Below, piece after piece: positions 17,001 to 25,670 of a DNA stretch of 64,000 bases (position 1 is the first letter of the stretch; every line of letters begins with the position of its first letter). The position numbers were made by a program, and so were the translations under genes. Under the pieces are notes generated by a model. It was given only the letters and a program-made list of their open reading frames with translations, was not told the DNA's origin and did no database searches. Origin of the DNA: Spirosoma terrae (lineage in GTDB: Bacteria; Bacteroidota; Bacteroidia; Cytophagales; Spirosomataceae); contig NZ_JAAFZH010000003.1 in NCBI RefSeq assembly GCF_010435915.1, positions 558,001-622,000 on the forward strand, written 5' to 3'.

Positions 17001-19179
17001 TCGCCGGACCTGGCATGCCAGAGCGGCAGAAGTGCGGCTCCGGCGAAACCATATCGTCTCAGAGCTAACGGAAGATCTGAAAGGATTATCCCGGTTTGCT
17101 TCGCCCTCGGGTAAGATTGGGGATATAGGACAGGTAAAAACCTATCAATTATCTGGATGGGAAGATGGCAAAGCCACTACGCTAGACCTGCCTGTTAGTG
17201 ACTGGATGGATCTGTATTTTACGATCAAAACCCAGCTAACCACAACCGGTAAAGGTGATCCTGCCAAAGCCACTTCATCCGCCTTGGCCGATGTGGTGAA
17301 TGGTCAACTGGTAACCACTCGCTCTGCGATTGACAAAGAGAACCGACTCAAGAAAGGAACTTACGGGTATCAGTATACTGCACCGAGTGAAGAAACACCT
17401 CGAACACTACTCATTGACCGTACCACGTACAATCAACTAGAGCAGCTTCTTCAAGCCGAACACGGCACTATCGTATCAAAAGTGGAATCTCTGTTTGCTG
17501 ATCCGGTAGCCAGAAACTATGTCTCGGGCCTGTTTGAGATTGAAAATGGAAAGCCCTTGCTCTTGGAGGATTCTTACTATCCCACCCAGACCTGGACTTC
17601 CCTGGCAGAACGAGATGCGGTGCCGAGTGGTAGTGCGTTACTGGAAGAATCTCGAATTTTACGCGAACGTAAATCACCACCGTTAAAAGTGATAGGCCGT
17701 GATTTACTAGCCAGAATCAGCGGCTATACCAACATTGAGCATCGCTACATTGCCAACAGTGCGACGAAGTTAAATCTGGAACGCTGGCGGAAACGGAATG
17801 CGGAGTCGTTACAAAAGGCTCCTCAATGGATGACGCAGTACCTGCTCACCATTGAAAAAGATATGAATGACGGAGGAGTCAGTTCGCCTACTGAAGAGGT
17901 GCTTGACTTTGAGGTAGCCGGTGTTGATTTAGGACTTCGAGCCTGGATGCGTCGCTTTAGCCGCAGTACGTTCGCCTTCTCGCTAACGACCGGTCCTAAG
18001 CAGCTCCTAACCCATTTGAATGCTTATGGGATGGGGATTATTGAGAACCAGTATCTCCGTCAGGCAGCCACCGATCTGGGTAAACTGGCCGTCGATAGCT
18101 ATAAACTAGCTAGACAGTCATCTACCCAAAGCCTGTTTGGGGGTGAGCTACTAGAAACCAGCTACCTGAATGAAATGGCAGAAAGTCCGTATATGGCGAC
18201 TATTCTGGACCGATTGACCAGTGCCGATGAAGCCTATCTAGGTCGTCCAACGCTGGATAATATTAAAGCACAGCCGCTGAATGGTAGTATCGCCTTCGCC
18301 CGGAAAGCAATACACGATGTTTCCGATGTAGGGTTGCGCTGGGTACGAGCTAGCGACCGGGCCGTTATTCTATCCTTCTGGAAAGCGGCTCAGTATCAGG
18401 TGCAGGACAAAATAGCGAAAGGCGAATTACGTGACTCATTAGGTAATCCGATTACTGACTTTACCAGTGATGCGGCTTTACGAGAAGTAGCTAGACTAAC
18501 CGAAGAGTTGACCTATGCGACCAACACCATGTCAGGCGAAGGAAATTCGACACCGTTGCAACGCAATAAAGGTTTAGCCGGGGCTATGCTGGGTCTCTAT
18601 TCCGGTCAGCAGCAGAAACTGGTCAATACCTGCGTCAAAGCCATTGATGCTTATCTGAAAGCCAGGGCGATAGGCGACCCTGATGTAGACCAGCTACGAG
18701 ACAAAGCGATCTGGACAGTCACCAATCTATTGTTATTCAACGCCGTTGGTGTGGGTATGGTCAATTTACTCTACCGCTTATTGAGTGGGTTACTTACCGG
18801 CGATGAACCTCAGGAAGATATGCTGACTTCCTTAAGCTGGGATGTAGGCCGAGGTTTATTAGGGTCCGTGCCTTCTGTACCAACGGAATTGATGATAGCC
18901 GCCAGTACTTGGATCGACGGGCCTAGGTGGTCGGATGAGGTGCTAGGGTATGCACCAGGACAATCGTTTGAGCGCGTAGTCGATGGGATGATAGCAGCTA
19001 AAGACTATATGATGACCGACGATCCAGAAGTAGCGGCCAAGCGCTGGAATACACTGACCTACAGTTTAATTGATGGTAGTGCTCATTTACTCGGGGCTCC
19101 CGTTCAGATTCCGAAGCTCCTCAGTAAAATTGCTAAAAGCGAACCGATCAAGGAAGAGGACTGGATGGTAGTGCCGTAA
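11098..19179 (+). CDS. Giant phage-type polyvalent protein with zinc metallopeptidase motif
   Basis: This 2693-residue multidomain protein resembles the 'large polyvalent proteins' of phages and mobile elements. Residues ~180-230 hold a hydrophobic stretch (GSTLGFLTTTMLPILG), and ~395-415 a glycine-zipper-like membrane segment (GVTGVLMGGIVGGSMGGMLG). Residues ~430-1480 are long Q/A/D-rich, partly coiled-coil linkers. At 1588-1592 a HEFGH zincin motif is followed by AEEALATAIG, which likely supplies the third metal ligand. The C-terminal ~400 residues (from about 2270: FSLTTGPKQLLTHLNAYG, then hydrophobic WTVTNLLLFNAVGVGMVNLL) resemble LPD38-type C-terminal domains. Such proteins are thought to enter the recipient cell with the DNA and act there. 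No frameshift is visible over 8 kb, which implies selection. Domain names are from recall. Confidence 0.7.
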   Translation: MQSRPQNTPGPTPARLPELRYSPDVVARMKATGVDPSAAEQRLAGLPRNEAETTWANVTDFYRRNTDASSRVAAYQGPDKNYLQTRASQPVNESWTGWNDLGSQFKNSFIDLSQGLADFLPSTVDLAMSAISNPSDTSWYRQWDKATDDYFNKAKYYVSPEAQAAVWDDKSGINWKAVAGMTGSTLGFLTTTMLPILGQVGRVGQAASAGSTISRILTDPRLQSGAIGYLQSLPGYKEAALKAGYTRNQAALIAPILSTASAALEFAGADALVKAAKLAPAEASAIVRQLSKESAAEAFQSMAGKQLTEEGFKDVINLTGKRFFDKLKLPEVRSAIFQNIRGGAISEGLEELTQQAAESAIQKMADTYYGYDAPGGKGFDPTVKEALINGVTGVLMGGIVGGSMGGMLGRTPTLVGQQTVWGKLDSDVRNLLNNNPDLDLANNKDGLDIYRLTDRLKSEGKLSDQEYQQARAGLDDMVRVSSRLANTKSDPQMRFALYNLDNQQRQWQQRMQAEVAQPMQRLAELADERAPGEWFPKPGLDTLDLAEATSLISQNLPKKQQLAERIGETINKSVSGLMNEQTRVQTLKSYQSDLDGLADQWENGVQSEPEVVAKPDQYTEADQPGLYRTMDTPDGRFALADTGNGREVFRVETKTDGAQSSVTEDTDPTIKRFRGYKLPSKGRPVVSLRTISDQTQHDELLNAFDANEDVTEDYADWRTRLSQGYEDNELDGLRQAEASYMQEAANLPADAPDWQKQDLARKRNWLKSAMASRAADSTESRYAQPDWISDYLGDELQQAGIDPDKLRELPIDTQSAISEALQTGDYQTANQLANDTVSDTTRPDELPAQLAAATERGKLLANAAAASQQVRERSAVVDQIEQALNAGELTADTEQQLISALADLETALRQESEAIAALDSIESGNDSRPEAGTGQQENGRSSIAPEQTAVDNAESKAAAQAEGQANVVSRPEKRTGEPKVIDRQPQDLQEAILQYFYQKGKIRRSDFARYADPNLMKGAKGGNPYLNYTAADENAESLDTIARQIVEEQLGRPVEEVDEQQVMQAIVDMVQSFATNGSPKQQLLDYQQQEFEQRMSKEDLFVAQATDATPLEALVPLMTGMDQAGVPIAVQDQLIRVIGEQYLQPTGLDWVGVIDLLDYNQFFATYPALQSQLLTIIDQIAQPVPITQAEYDAFSALANLESSSAQMSNDAWEQIAQQQHLSNSQYNQLIDLFYGNQSESTTPTRDDADAQSQPASTSEASQDTGLSEPGDPAPTAGGNSTPETRSEALTLTQQAQVVAAQSLLEADIQSLEQQTSQLTQQAQSLSQQLKAGKGQSVLPFNPAGRPVIRLRTRDVPMGFSDRSFVSKESGRAAIYELVETSPTTASYRVTPETNGQELALYDPYSYLDATEYANSLPPSGDVSIVTVEPGELSKSGNVWRITKKAVVRFESPNQSNVSNIEDSTASRIRDIYDQIEANNDRIKNLQDNKARLAEVADLAAQQATLLSYSDNPKIPLSPEFHSGLIARLKETFAGIADNVQIVDSNKIAELAEIETGQQLRSKGTVYGFATSDTVYLNSDHLNANTPIHEFGHFWNRWAKSNRADLYKEGIKKAKANAAYYEAIANDIFYQQQADRLGLSGKAREEYFAEEALATAIGDQGERFVSQAARKGFIGWLDRLWTVIKDKLGIENRTAQEIADMDLQEFSGGVAARLLESRPLSGSVQAEPDLQTRFSYGPAPTSNDQPARPITNQDTQILTQLTESFKAKAPERKLLTQQTPQQLADYFRQTFQPMVDAVLQYAPESSVAERLRRVRENSVTILDPQTGQLNDQLLASLAFELTAGKPKGNGPVGRLRDLLWEGQATKSLQKRNGYEAEPDLLTAYHELLNENAIIAEDGSYQLSNLSEEKRDATAAIAVYTTQSSDPTFVKFQKKVLTRKVLGNALDIETIGSLLSLGEGSALQRITKDIRRTWHARAAEVRLRRNHIVSELTEDLKGLSRFASPSGKIGDIGQVKTYQLSGWEDGKATTLDLPVSDWMDLYFTIKTQLTTTGKGDPAKATSSALADVVNGQLVTTRSAIDKENRLKKGTYGYQYTAPSEETPRTLLIDRTTYNQLEQLLQAEHGTIVSKVESLFADPVARNYVSGLFEIENGKPLLLEDSYYPTQTWTSLAERDAVPSGSALLEESRILRERKSPPLKVIGRDLLARISGYTNIEHRYIANSATKLNLERWRKRNAESLQKAPQWMTQYLLTIEKDMNDGGVSSPTEEVLDFEVAGVDLGLRAWMRRFSRSTFAFSLTTGPKQLLTHLNAYGMGIIENQYLRQAATDLGKLAVDSYKLARQSSTQSLFGGELLETSYLNEMAESPYMATILDRLTSADEAYLGRPTLDNIKAQPLNGSIAFARKAIHDVSDVGLRWVRASDRAVILSFWKAAQYQVQDKIAKGELRDSLGNPITDFTSDAALREVARLTEELTYATNTMSGEGNSTPLQRNKGLAGAMLGLYSGQQQKLVNTCVKAIDAYLKARAIGDPDVDQLRDKAIWTVTNLLLFNAVGVGMVNLLYRLLSGLLTGDEPQEDMLTSLSWDVGRGLLGSVPSVPTELMIAASTWIDGPRWSDEVLGYAPGQSFERVVDGMIAAKDYMMTDDPEVAAKRWNTLTYSLIDGSAHLLGAPVQIPKLLSKIAKSEPIKEEDWMVVP

Positions 19180-19246
19180 CTTAATATCGATCAGAAGGCT
19201 TACTCTACAAGCATTCTGATCAAATCTTCATTTCATTTTTGAACAG

Positions 19247-19426
19247 ATGCTCCCAATAAGACTGCTTGTATTTGTACAATCCCAACCGGGTCATGAACAG
19301 CCGCTTCGATTAATCGTATGTGTGGTGAACGAAAACTTCCCTACAGTTAGCAGGCTATGGCCGATGGTGGATCGCTACCTCAAGAAGCTCCCAGCTTTGG
19401 CTCCGGCAATTAATTCTATTTACTAA
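19247..19426 (+). CDS. Small 59-residue protein between the two giant genes
   Basis: An ATG at 19247 opens a 59-codon frame ending TAA at 19424-19426, in the 271-bp gap between the giant genes and on the same strand. It reads MLPIRLLVFVQSQPGHEQPL and continues with a W-P-M-V-D-R-Y-L-K-K-L helix. Codon use resembles the neighbours, and no competing frame of similar length is seen. Its location and strand suggest a real small phage-type protein, but no family is recognised. Confidence 0.45.
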   Translation: MLPIRLLVFVQSQPGHEQPLRLIVCVVNENFPTVSRLWPMVDRYLKKLPALAPAINSIY

Positions 19427-19450
19427 GCAATACTTACAAACAACAGGACA

Positions 19451-22400
19451 ATGACACAAAGACACACGCAATATTTTAGCAAAGGGCAACTCCAGGATAT
19501 TAGTCCATCGCTGCAACCAGATGGTACTTATCGGTCGGGTCGTAACGTTCGACTACTCTATAATGTTGATCCAGAAGGTGATCCAAAAGAAGGTCGGTCA
19601 CTGGCGCTAGAAGTCATGGCCGGTACATCACCCGCCTACTCGCTACCCGACGGATATTGGCCACTAGGCGAAATTGATACCGATTTAGGACTAGCCGTAT
19701 TATCGACAAACGGTATGTTTTCCGAGATTGGTCTTGTCGATCCCGATTCGTATGGAGTGGGCATTCTGCCTGCTGGTGCGATCCGGCCAAAAGGGTTTGC
19801 CTATGTGTACTATACGTTGTACAATGATCAATATGATCCTAATAATGAGCGTTTGGAATTATACGCAGGCGATCATATACAGCTAACGACCATTACCGAA
19901 AACGAATTGATAACCCGTATCCAGTGGGTTGACGGTGTGGATGGCCACGGCATCCGAACCCTGAATTTGAATCGTTGCTGGGAAGAGGGAGGAGGTTTGT
20001 ATCATCGCCAGATCCAACTAGGATCATTAACTACCTACCCCCGCCACCTGTCTATTCACCAGATGATGGTAATGCCCGAGGTGAACTTTGGCTCCCTGGA
20101 CTATGAAAGACGGATTGATGGTAATTTGCTATCGGGAGGCTACCAGATTACGTACCGATATAGGACGCTGGACGGCCATGCTTCGCCCTGGGCTCCGATT
20201 ACGACCCGCCCTTATTTTGTCTCAGACAAGCCGATTCCTACTAATCCTAGTATCTCTCACCACGTCCGCTATATGGGTGCGTCAGGTGTAGCGACCCAGG
20301 ATGGCCTTCGTTTTGTTCTAGCAGGCGTCGATAGTCGTTGGAATACGTTAGAGGTAGCTGTTTTATATCACAGGGGATCGGTAGGTGTCGAGCGGGCGTT
20401 ACTGACGCAGCGAATAGAACTAGACACTCTGGCGAATGATTTAGCATCCATACCTATTGAAGTCAAGACCTTTTCGGGTACGGCGTTAAATACAGCGGAG
20501 TTCTTATCTCAGCAGCAATCCTTCGAGCGCGTTCAATCTATTGCTTCACTCAATAGCCGATTATATGCGTTCAATGTCGATACCACGCCAGCGCTGGCTG
20601 TTGACGCAAGCCAAGTATCTACAGAGTTTTGTGAGCAATTATTTACACCCGACACAACGGCTGCTCCGACATTTAAACCAAAGCCAAATCCAGAAAATCC
20701 GTATCGGCAGGACGGCGACAAGCTGACCAATTCATTACCTGAAACAGTTACCAGACAGCTATCGCTATATAACACGCGATTTGGCGGGAAAGTCTTTGCG
20801 TCGCTCCCAATCATTGAGGACTACAATCACAACAAAGGGGTTCAGGTAGCTACCCGTCTGGCCGGGTATCGACGGGGGGAAACCTATGGCTTTGCCGCTG
20901 TTTGCCGAGACACTCGTGGCATTCCTTATTTTGCGACGCCATTGGCCGATATAACGTTCCCAGATTGGTCTGGCCTTCCTCCCGCCAGGGACAACAAGAC
21001 AGTTCAAGTAGGCGCTGTTTTCAATAACATTAAGTTGCCCAAATCAATGGTGTATGCTCGCAATGGGAAACGGCGGCTGGGTAGTATTGAGATTGTACGC
21101 ACGCAAGCATCAGGTCGATTGGATTTTCAGGCGTTGGCCATTAACTGTACAGTCAACGTACCAGAGAATAGTACGACAGCCGAAAGTGATCAGGGCTACA
21201 AAAAGATTGAGCCTCATGCAAGCTGGAACAATGGGTTCAGACTCGCCAACACCGGCATCGGCGGAGGGCCTTCTCATTACGGGCCGCACTGGACCAAGAC
21301 AGAGAACACGAACATTAAAAACCAGGGGGCTATTGTTGAAATATCATTCAAGGGCCGCACTAACGACCCCACGGTAACAATCAATAAAAGCTACTGGGCG
21401 ACCCTTCACGCGCCAGATGTACTGACAACCGGCATTTTGCCTGATTTATCGAAAAGTCCTAGCTCAAGATTGGAAATGCTTGGCGCGGCCCACGGCTCGC
21501 AGGGTAATGAAATCAGGCTCACTATTGCCGAACTCCTAGAAGATCCAATAGGCAGCGGAAACTTTGTCGATCCGTTTCCATCAGGTCGAGGCGGGCCGCT
21601 ACATATCTATACCAAAAATTACAAAACCAACGGACAGCTACTGGCCGGAGGTGATGCGAACGGAAGGCCGAAGTTAGGTGACAAAACGAGAATCAAATCC
21701 TGGTTTTTACACAACCAAAGCCGGACCGATGTTTCGTACAGCAATATCGATACCGACAATGATAAATTGATCTTCTCGCCCTACCAGAGCCTGTTTCCTC
21801 AGTACCGGGAAGGCGCTTTTGCGGGTACAAACCAACCAGAATATAGAATCCGCTGGGGCACGGCGGGTAATCCACGTCCAGGGCAAAAACATGGACCGTG
21901 GAATTTTGTTGATGCGTTTTTAGCTCCGGGTACGATAGTGGCCTGCCTGAAAGACTGGGAGGCAGTGGATGTAATCGAGTCGCCGGATTCCTATGTGAGT
22001 CTGGCGATTGTCAATCACGTCAAAAGTGCCGATCCGCAGCCCGCCGCCGATGAGCGGAGCTATTATCCGACCGGTTACTTTCTGCCGATTACCGATGAGG
22101 TATTAGCTGAATTGCCTATCGAAGCCGATTCATCGGGGCAGCAAATCGCTTATATATTATCAGGAGTCGAGGTGTTTGGAGGTGATACCTATGTCAATCT
22201 TGTTGATTTATGCCGGTTATATCCTTTGTGGGATAATGGCTGCGAGCGAAGAAACAGCTATACGCCTGACTTTGGTGTCGGTCATATCGTACCGATGGAG
22301 AGCAAATTCAACTACGCCCTTCGACAGGGCCGCTCTCTAGCTAACAATGCCATGTATTCCCAGGAAGCGGCTTGTGAGAACCGTTTTTTACACGCAACTA

Positions 22401-23557
22401 ACGGCATCGCGTTTGGCCAACCTGAGGAATGGAATATCAATGAGGTACTTGTTACAAAAGAGACAATTGCCATTTATAAACCCTTGCCTAGCACGGTTAT
22501 ACTCGCTCATAATCGCAAGTACTCCATTTATGTTTCCCAGCCCAAATTATACGGTGAGCGGGACGATAGCTTCCGCCAGTGGCGACCAGCCGATTACTAT
22601 GACCTTGACGGAACGAAAGGCGAAGGTGTGCGTATGGAGGTGCTGCTAGGCGGGTTGTATGCCTGGCAGGAGCGGGACTATGGCCGCGTCCGGGCCAGAG
22701 ACAGGGCTATTATTCCTACCAGTGTCGGTGAGCTGACAACGGGAACGGGCAAAGACCTGGACGGCATTGATTATGCCGGTCAGGGAGTCGGCTTGCATGA
22801 GTTCAATGCCCTGTCGGTTAGCGCCGATCGAGCCTACTGGATCGATAGCGAACAAAAGTTGCTCTGTCGTTTCTCCCAGGCGGGGAAAGATGACTTATCG
22901 GATCGGGGACATGCGCATGATTTATTTACGCTAACCTTACCCGATCACCGAGCAGCTAAATTCTCGCTAGGTGTGGATCATCGATCCGGTGACGTATGGA
23001 TTACCTATGGTCAACAGTTGGTCAATCAAACCCGGACAGTACTTTACAATGAAAAACTGGATGTGTTTATAGGTGAACAGGACTGTCAGCCAGCTCGCTA
23101 TACGATGTGGCGCGGTAAGTTATATGGCATACACCCTGGTAAAAAACACCAGATTCATGTACTGGCATCAGGGGCCGCTGGCATCTATTTCGATCAGTCT
23201 TATCTGGCCGAAGTAGAATGGATTGTCAATCCGCAGGTGATGTATCCCAAGGTGTTTGACAATGCAGCCATAACACTAACTGGCCGGGATGCACTGGTGT
23301 CGATGACGATGCGTACGCAGACGGATCAGCAGATTGTTGATTTGCGACCCGGTGTTGATTATCGAGTCGCGTTTCGCCAGGGCCAGTTGTGGTTTCCACT
23401 TATGAATCTGGTACCGCGTGATGGCGATGTAGATCCCCGTCTACGTGATCAATATCTGATAATGACCTTAAGCATCGATTCTACCCAGCTCTCTGTAAGT
23501 GACCGATTTACACTCACTGGTGCTGATACCTTATATCGGCTTTCTCCTCGTTATTAA
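19451..23557 (+). CDS. Large phage structural-type protein (tail/stabilisation-like)
   Basis: This 1368-residue beta-rich protein has no signal peptide. It opens with KGQLQDISPSLQPDGTYRSG, a pattern I associate with large phage stabilisation or tail-hub proteins, including crAss-like phage proteins. The early part continues with repeated beta-propeller-like units of the kind VDGVDGHGIRTLNLNR ('R...W.DG...R.LN'). Later sections include long unique domains and an Ig-like end (VDLRPGVDYRVAFRQG). It follows the polyvalent protein gene and closes the phage-like block, with a strong terminator 28 bp after the stop. No capsid, portal or terminase gene accompanies it. The structural assignment is an inference from sequence style and context. 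Confidence 0.5.
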   Translation: MTQRHTQYFSKGQLQDISPSLQPDGTYRSGRNVRLLYNVDPEGDPKEGRSLALEVMAGTSPAYSLPDGYWPLGEIDTDLGLAVLSTNGMFSEIGLVDPDSYGVGILPAGAIRPKGFAYVYYTLYNDQYDPNNERLELYAGDHIQLTTITENELITRIQWVDGVDGHGIRTLNLNRCWEEGGGLYHRQIQLGSLTTYPRHLSIHQMMVMPEVNFGSLDYERRIDGNLLSGGYQITYRYRTLDGHASPWAPITTRPYFVSDKPIPTNPSISHHVRYMGASGVATQDGLRFVLAGVDSRWNTLEVAVLYHRGSVGVERALLTQRIELDTLANDLASIPIEVKTFSGTALNTAEFLSQQQSFERVQSIASLNSRLYAFNVDTTPALAVDASQVSTEFCEQLFTPDTTAAPTFKPKPNPENPYRQDGDKLTNSLPETVTRQLSLYNTRFGGKVFASLPIIEDYNHNKGVQVATRLAGYRRGETYGFAAVCRDTRGIPYFATPLADITFPDWSGLPPARDNKTVQVGAVFNNIKLPKSMVYARNGKRRLGSIEIVRTQASGRLDFQALAINCTVNVPENSTTAESDQGYKKIEPHASWNNGFRLANTGIGGGPSHYGPHWTKTENTNIKNQGAIVEISFKGRTNDPTVTINKSYWATLHAPDVLTTGILPDLSKSPSSRLEMLGAAHGSQGNEIRLTIAELLEDPIGSGNFVDPFPSGRGGPLHIYTKNYKTNGQLLAGGDANGRPKLGDKTRIKSWFLHNQSRTDVSYSNIDTDNDKLIFSPYQSLFPQYREGAFAGTNQPEYRIRWGTAGNPRPGQKHGPWNFVDAFLAPGTIVACLKDWEAVDVIESPDSYVSLAIVNHVKSADPQPAADERSYYPTGYFLPITDEVLAELPIEADSSGQQIAYILSGVEVFGGDTYVNLVDLCRLYPLWDNGCERRNSYTPDFGVGHIVPMESKFNYALRQGRSLANNAMYSQEAACENRFLHATNGIAFGQPEEWNINEVLVTKETIAIYKPLPSTVILAHNRKYSIYVSQPKLYGERDDSFRQWRPADYYDLDGTKGEGVRMEVLLGGLYAWQERDYGRVRARDRAIIPTSVGELTTGTGKDLDGIDYAGQGVGLHEFNALSVSADRAYWIDSEQKLLCRFSQAGKDDLSDRGHAHDLFTLTLPDHRAAKFSLGVDHRSGDVWITYGQQLVNQTRTVLYNEKLDVFIGEQDCQPARYTMWRGKLYGIHPGKKHQIHVLASGAAGIYFDQSYLAEVEWIVNPQVMYPKVFDNAAITLTGRDALVSMTMRTQTDQQIVDLRPGVDYRVAFRQGQLWFPLMNLVPRDGDVDPRLRDQYLIMTLSIDSTQLSVSDRFTLTGADTLYRLSPRY

Positions 23558-23584
23558 ATTATAACCAATAAGATGGCTAATCCG

Positions 23585-23619
23585 CAAAACCAGCTCCTGC
23601 TATATAGGAGCTGGTTTTG
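23585..23619 (+). terminator. Strong Rho-independent-like terminator ending the phage-like operon
   Basis: Arms AAAACCAGCTCCT and AGGAGCTGGTTTT (13 bp) enclose a GCTATAT loop. The T-rich 3' arm and the position 28 bp after the 1368-residue ORF mark the end of the operon that starts near 5980. Confidence 0.85.
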
Positions 23620-24749
23620 CCATACTTAATAATTCAATGTGTAAAGAAACGGATAGCCGATAATCTATCTCAGCCTCGGCTATTGCCTGCCTACCGTTTT
23701 CTTATTTGCTATTTTGGGTAAAAACTTGATAATAAACATCTTGCATAAATTCTTTCTCTAAAGCGCTACCACCTTTTAGGTTTTTATCATTTTGGATAAA
23801 AAATTGGCAATCAACGCATTGATGAATTATTCCCTTCAATCAATAATCATCAATTCACCTACTGAAGTGGGATACGTCTTAGCAGAGCAGAAAGAGCAGC
23901 GGAGGAAGACTATCCAATCTCCACCCGATGACTTCAAATTACTCAGCTTATACCATTTGTCTACTCACAACTCAACAAACGTAAGCCACCCTAAAAGGTC
24001 GGGCTTCCCAAAACTTACATCCGCAGAATTTATTCTACAGGCAAAAACCCTGTAAATCAAACTTTCCTTTAGGCTTATTGTAAGTCTATTTATTTATGCC
24101 GGTTCTGTCATGTGAATACAGGCTTTTATCCTGTCTTATAGTGATTAGCGGATAACTCCACTGCTTACCCAAACAGGTTAGTTTTAATCGGCAAAAAGCT
24201 ATAAGCGGGCGAGCGGCATATATAGAGATAGGCTACTTGCTGGTGAAATACCCGGCCTCTTTTTACTACTCCGGGTACCTGGAAAATTCAGGCCAAATGA
24301 ATCCTTCATTATTTCTGCTCGCGTTTTAAACGGCCTTTGAATGTCAAACAGTTAAGACTTTCTAATCACTGAATCGTAGCGCATAAAGCGCTGTAAGACT
24401 ATCCCCCTGTTTTCGCTCAAAGCTACGCCAGTTTTCTCCCCGCCCCGGCTATCTGGGAGAACGAGCAGTAAGGAATCCCTTATTTATTTTTCCGTTGGGA
24501 CACTGAGTAAACGTATGGTTTTGGCACTAGTGATGATCGGCCAATAATTGCCTCACTATCATTCACCTTGTAGTATCATATTCTATAAACAGGAAAGGGT
24601 GAGGCTAGTTATAGCCTGCACAGTCATGTGAGTATAAATAACCAATTTTCTAACTTTCAGATAATGAGTTGTTTGACTGTGCCGGGTATACGCTAGAATG
24701 TCCTTTCTAAATCAGTATCTGTTACTAAACTTACTAGACAAATACGATT
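23620..24749. other. Gene-poor 1.1 kb stretch between operon end and cargo
   Basis: No convincing gene is visible. The longest frame (23792-24055, 87 codons, TTG start) has no recognisable sequence and sits in A/T-rich DNA; an internal ATG at 23822 would give a shorter product. Two short related phrases occur (TGTCATGTGAATA near 24107 and AGTCATGTGAGTATA near 24622), and several short inverted repeats such as CCCGG...CCGGG (24250-24276) suggest decayed or regulatory DNA. I see no tRNA or known riboswitch. Confidence 0.4.
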
Positions 24750-25670
24750 ATGACTACTCTATTCCGTACTCTTCTGGCCCTGCTTTTTATCATTGGCGGG
24801 ATGTATAGTTGTGCTGATCACCGATTAGCGGATATTACCCCTGGCTCCTCTCAGACTCGACTTCGCGTTAAATCACTTACACTTGAACTACCTGACAATA
24901 AAGCCAAAGTCAGCGCCTTTACCTATGATGCACAAGGCAAGCTTAACCAGATAAAAACCTATCAAACACCAGACTCAACGGTTTCTGAGCTAGAGTATAG
25001 TAGCTACACATTTGATTCCCAGAACCGATTAACTCAATTGCAACATACTGCTGTACTCTATCCCAGAGGGAGCCAGCCTAACCGATTCGAACAATATCAG
25101 TATTTCTATAATGCAGCCGGGCAGATATCAGGTATTAATTACCTTAACGGCTTCTCAGTCAGTATGAGCTACAATGCTGCCAATCAACTGGTTGGTAGTT
25201 CTAGTTATTTTGCCATCAGTGGATTGACTCTAAGAAGATCAGAATCATATACGTTTACCAGTGCCAATCTAACGACTTGGGCCAGCGAGTCCAATATTCC
25301 ATCTAGAGGTGGGGTTGACCCGATTGTTACCTCGACAACTACCTATACGCATGATAACAACGTTAATCCCTTCTATGGGGTGTTTGTGATTCCCTCTCCC
25401 TATCCCAATGGCTTCGTTAACTTACAATTTGGAGGAGGTTCGCCAAACACCTATTATGGCGGTATCGATAACGTGATAACCCTTAGCAAAAACAACGTAT
25501 TAACCCTGAACACGACATCGACCTTAACGAGTTTAGGGGGCAGTTCCACTTCTACTACATCCACGAGCTATGAGTATGAATACAATGCGGCTAAGCTACC
25601 CATCACACGCACAACAACAACAGGTGGAAGTGTAACTGAAAGATTACACTACGAGTACGAGTCGTATTAG
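24750..25670 (+). CDS. Lipoprotein with YD/RHS-like beta repeats
   Basis: This 306-residue protein has a lipoprotein signal: LLALLFIIGGMYSC with the lipobox Cys at residue 21, so it is predicted to be anchored in a membrane and, in Bacteroidota, possibly surface exposed. The rest is a series of beta-strand pairs of the YDAQGKLNQIKTY / FDSQNRLTQLQH type, as found in YD-repeat proteins of this phylum. The C-terminal third is rich in Ser and Thr (TSTLTSLGGSSTSTTSTS). No enzymatic motif is visible. It is the first gene of the cargo region, preceded by a gene-poor stretch and followed by an outer-membrane-type protein on the same strand. Function unknown. Confidence 0.7.
   Translation: MTTLFRTLLALLFIIGGMYSCADHRLADITPGSSQTRLRVKSLTLELPDNKAKVSAFTYDAQGKLNQIKTYQTPDSTVSELEYSSYTFDSQNRLTQLQHTAVLYPRGSQPNRFEQYQYFYNAAGQISGINYLNGFSVSMSYNAANQLVGSSSYFAISGLTLRRSESYTFTSANLTTWASESNIPSRGGVDPIVTSTTTYTHDNNVNPFYGVFVIPSPYPNGFVNLQFGGGSPNTYYGGIDNVITLSKNNVLTLNTTSTLTSLGGSSTSTTSTSYEYEYNAAKLPITRTTTTGGSVTERLHYEYESY

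Noticed and set aside
23792..24055. 87-codon frame after the phage-like operon
   Set aside because: TTG start, no recognisable pattern and poor context; kept only as a remark in the gap entry.
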